Source of the DNA: an uncultured Eubacteriales bacterium
Lineage (GTDB): Bacteria; Bacillota; Clostridia; Oscillospirales; CAG-272
Length of the DNA: 5,108 nucleotides
Direction of reading: 5' to 3'
Assembly: GCA_949286815.1 (NCBI GenBank)
Contig: CASEEB010000228.1
Location: 1 to 5,108 of the forward strand
The position numbers and the translations under genes are program-made. This document shows, piece by piece, positions 5,025 to 5,108 of the stretch. Each line of letters opens with the position of its first letter. Within the stretch, counting starts at the first letter, position 1. The notes below the pieces were generated by a model. That model did no database searches, had not been told where the DNA came from, and saw only the letters and a list, made by a program, of their open reading frames with translations.

Positions 5025-5108
5025 ATGTTCAGATTTTCCCCTCATCAACACCACTACAGATTCAAAAAAGATAATATCGAAAAAATCGCGTCCGTAATAA
5101 CCCGGAAT
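5025..5108 (+). CDS. Possible start of a divergent gene, truncated by the window edge
   Basis: From the ATG at 5025 the frame stays open for 28 codons to the window end (it begins MFRFSPHQHHYRF and continues with KKDNIEKIASVITRN). The same frame is open from 4875, about 78 codons without a stop, and lies downstream of the perfect promoter at 4841-4869. The ATG has no Shine-Dalgarno sequence. The only good one nearby, AAGGA at 4905-4909, is 7 nt before an ATT (4917) in this frame, which would be a very rare start. No family is recognisable from this fragment. Chance openness is possible. Confidence 0.25.
   Translation, partial: MFRFSPHQHHYRFKKDNIEKIASVITRN

Noticed and set aside
5019..5108. 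Minus-strand open frame entering from the right edge and ending at 5019-5021
   Set aside because: Only 29 codons with no recognisable similarity. The strong plus-strand promoter and the separate rplU promoter argue for a divergent arrangement, although a gene end here cannot be fully excluded.

Overview
The window looks like chromosomal DNA of a low-to-mid GC anaerobic Firmicute, most likely a gut- or rumen-type clostridium (Oscillospiraceae/Lachnospiraceae-like; this is inference). The evidence is the gene set rplU-prp-rpmA, an L27 precursor with the Firmicutes N-terminal extension that Prp removes, strong AGGAGG-type ribosome binding sites, and a two-gene cytoplasmic sugar-degradation operon. 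All recognisable genes lie on the minus strand, so they read from right to left.

From right to left: 4748-5108 is a divergent, AT-rich regulatory region with two back-to-back sigma-A-type promoters. One drives rplU leftwards (TTGACA-N17-TAAAAT). The other is an exact TTGACA-N17-TATAAT promoter that drives a rightward transcript out of the window. That rightward transcript begins with a potentially long RNA stem (4911-4984) and is also an open frame to the window edge; no gene in it could be identified. The rplU mRNA has a leader of about 94 nt resembling the L21 leader motif, then rplU (L21, GTG start), prp (cysteine protease that trims L27) and rpmA (L27 with the cleavable LSLQFF|A extension). 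Two hairpins follow rpmA, the second a good intrinsic terminator. obg, the usual next gene, is absent.

Left of the terminator is a stand-alone RluA-family pseudouridine synthase gene (2862-3539). A 97-bp gap then carries a possible promoter with a 17-bp dyad between its boxes. It leads into a glycoside hydrolase pair: a complete GH1 beta-glucosidase-like gene (1427-2764) and, 26 nt downstream, the first 466 codons of a large GH106-like (alpha-L-rhamnosidase-related) protein that runs off the left edge. Neither hydrolase has a signal peptide, so imported oligosaccharides or glycosides are probably cleaved in the cytoplasm. A rhamnosidase-like enzyme next to a beta-glucosidase would suit substrates carrying both rhamnose and beta-glucose.

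No tRNA, rRNA, CRISPR array, transposase or attachment site was seen. The most interesting unexplained part is the divergent consensus promoter and structured RNA at 4841-5000; the rest fits known families.
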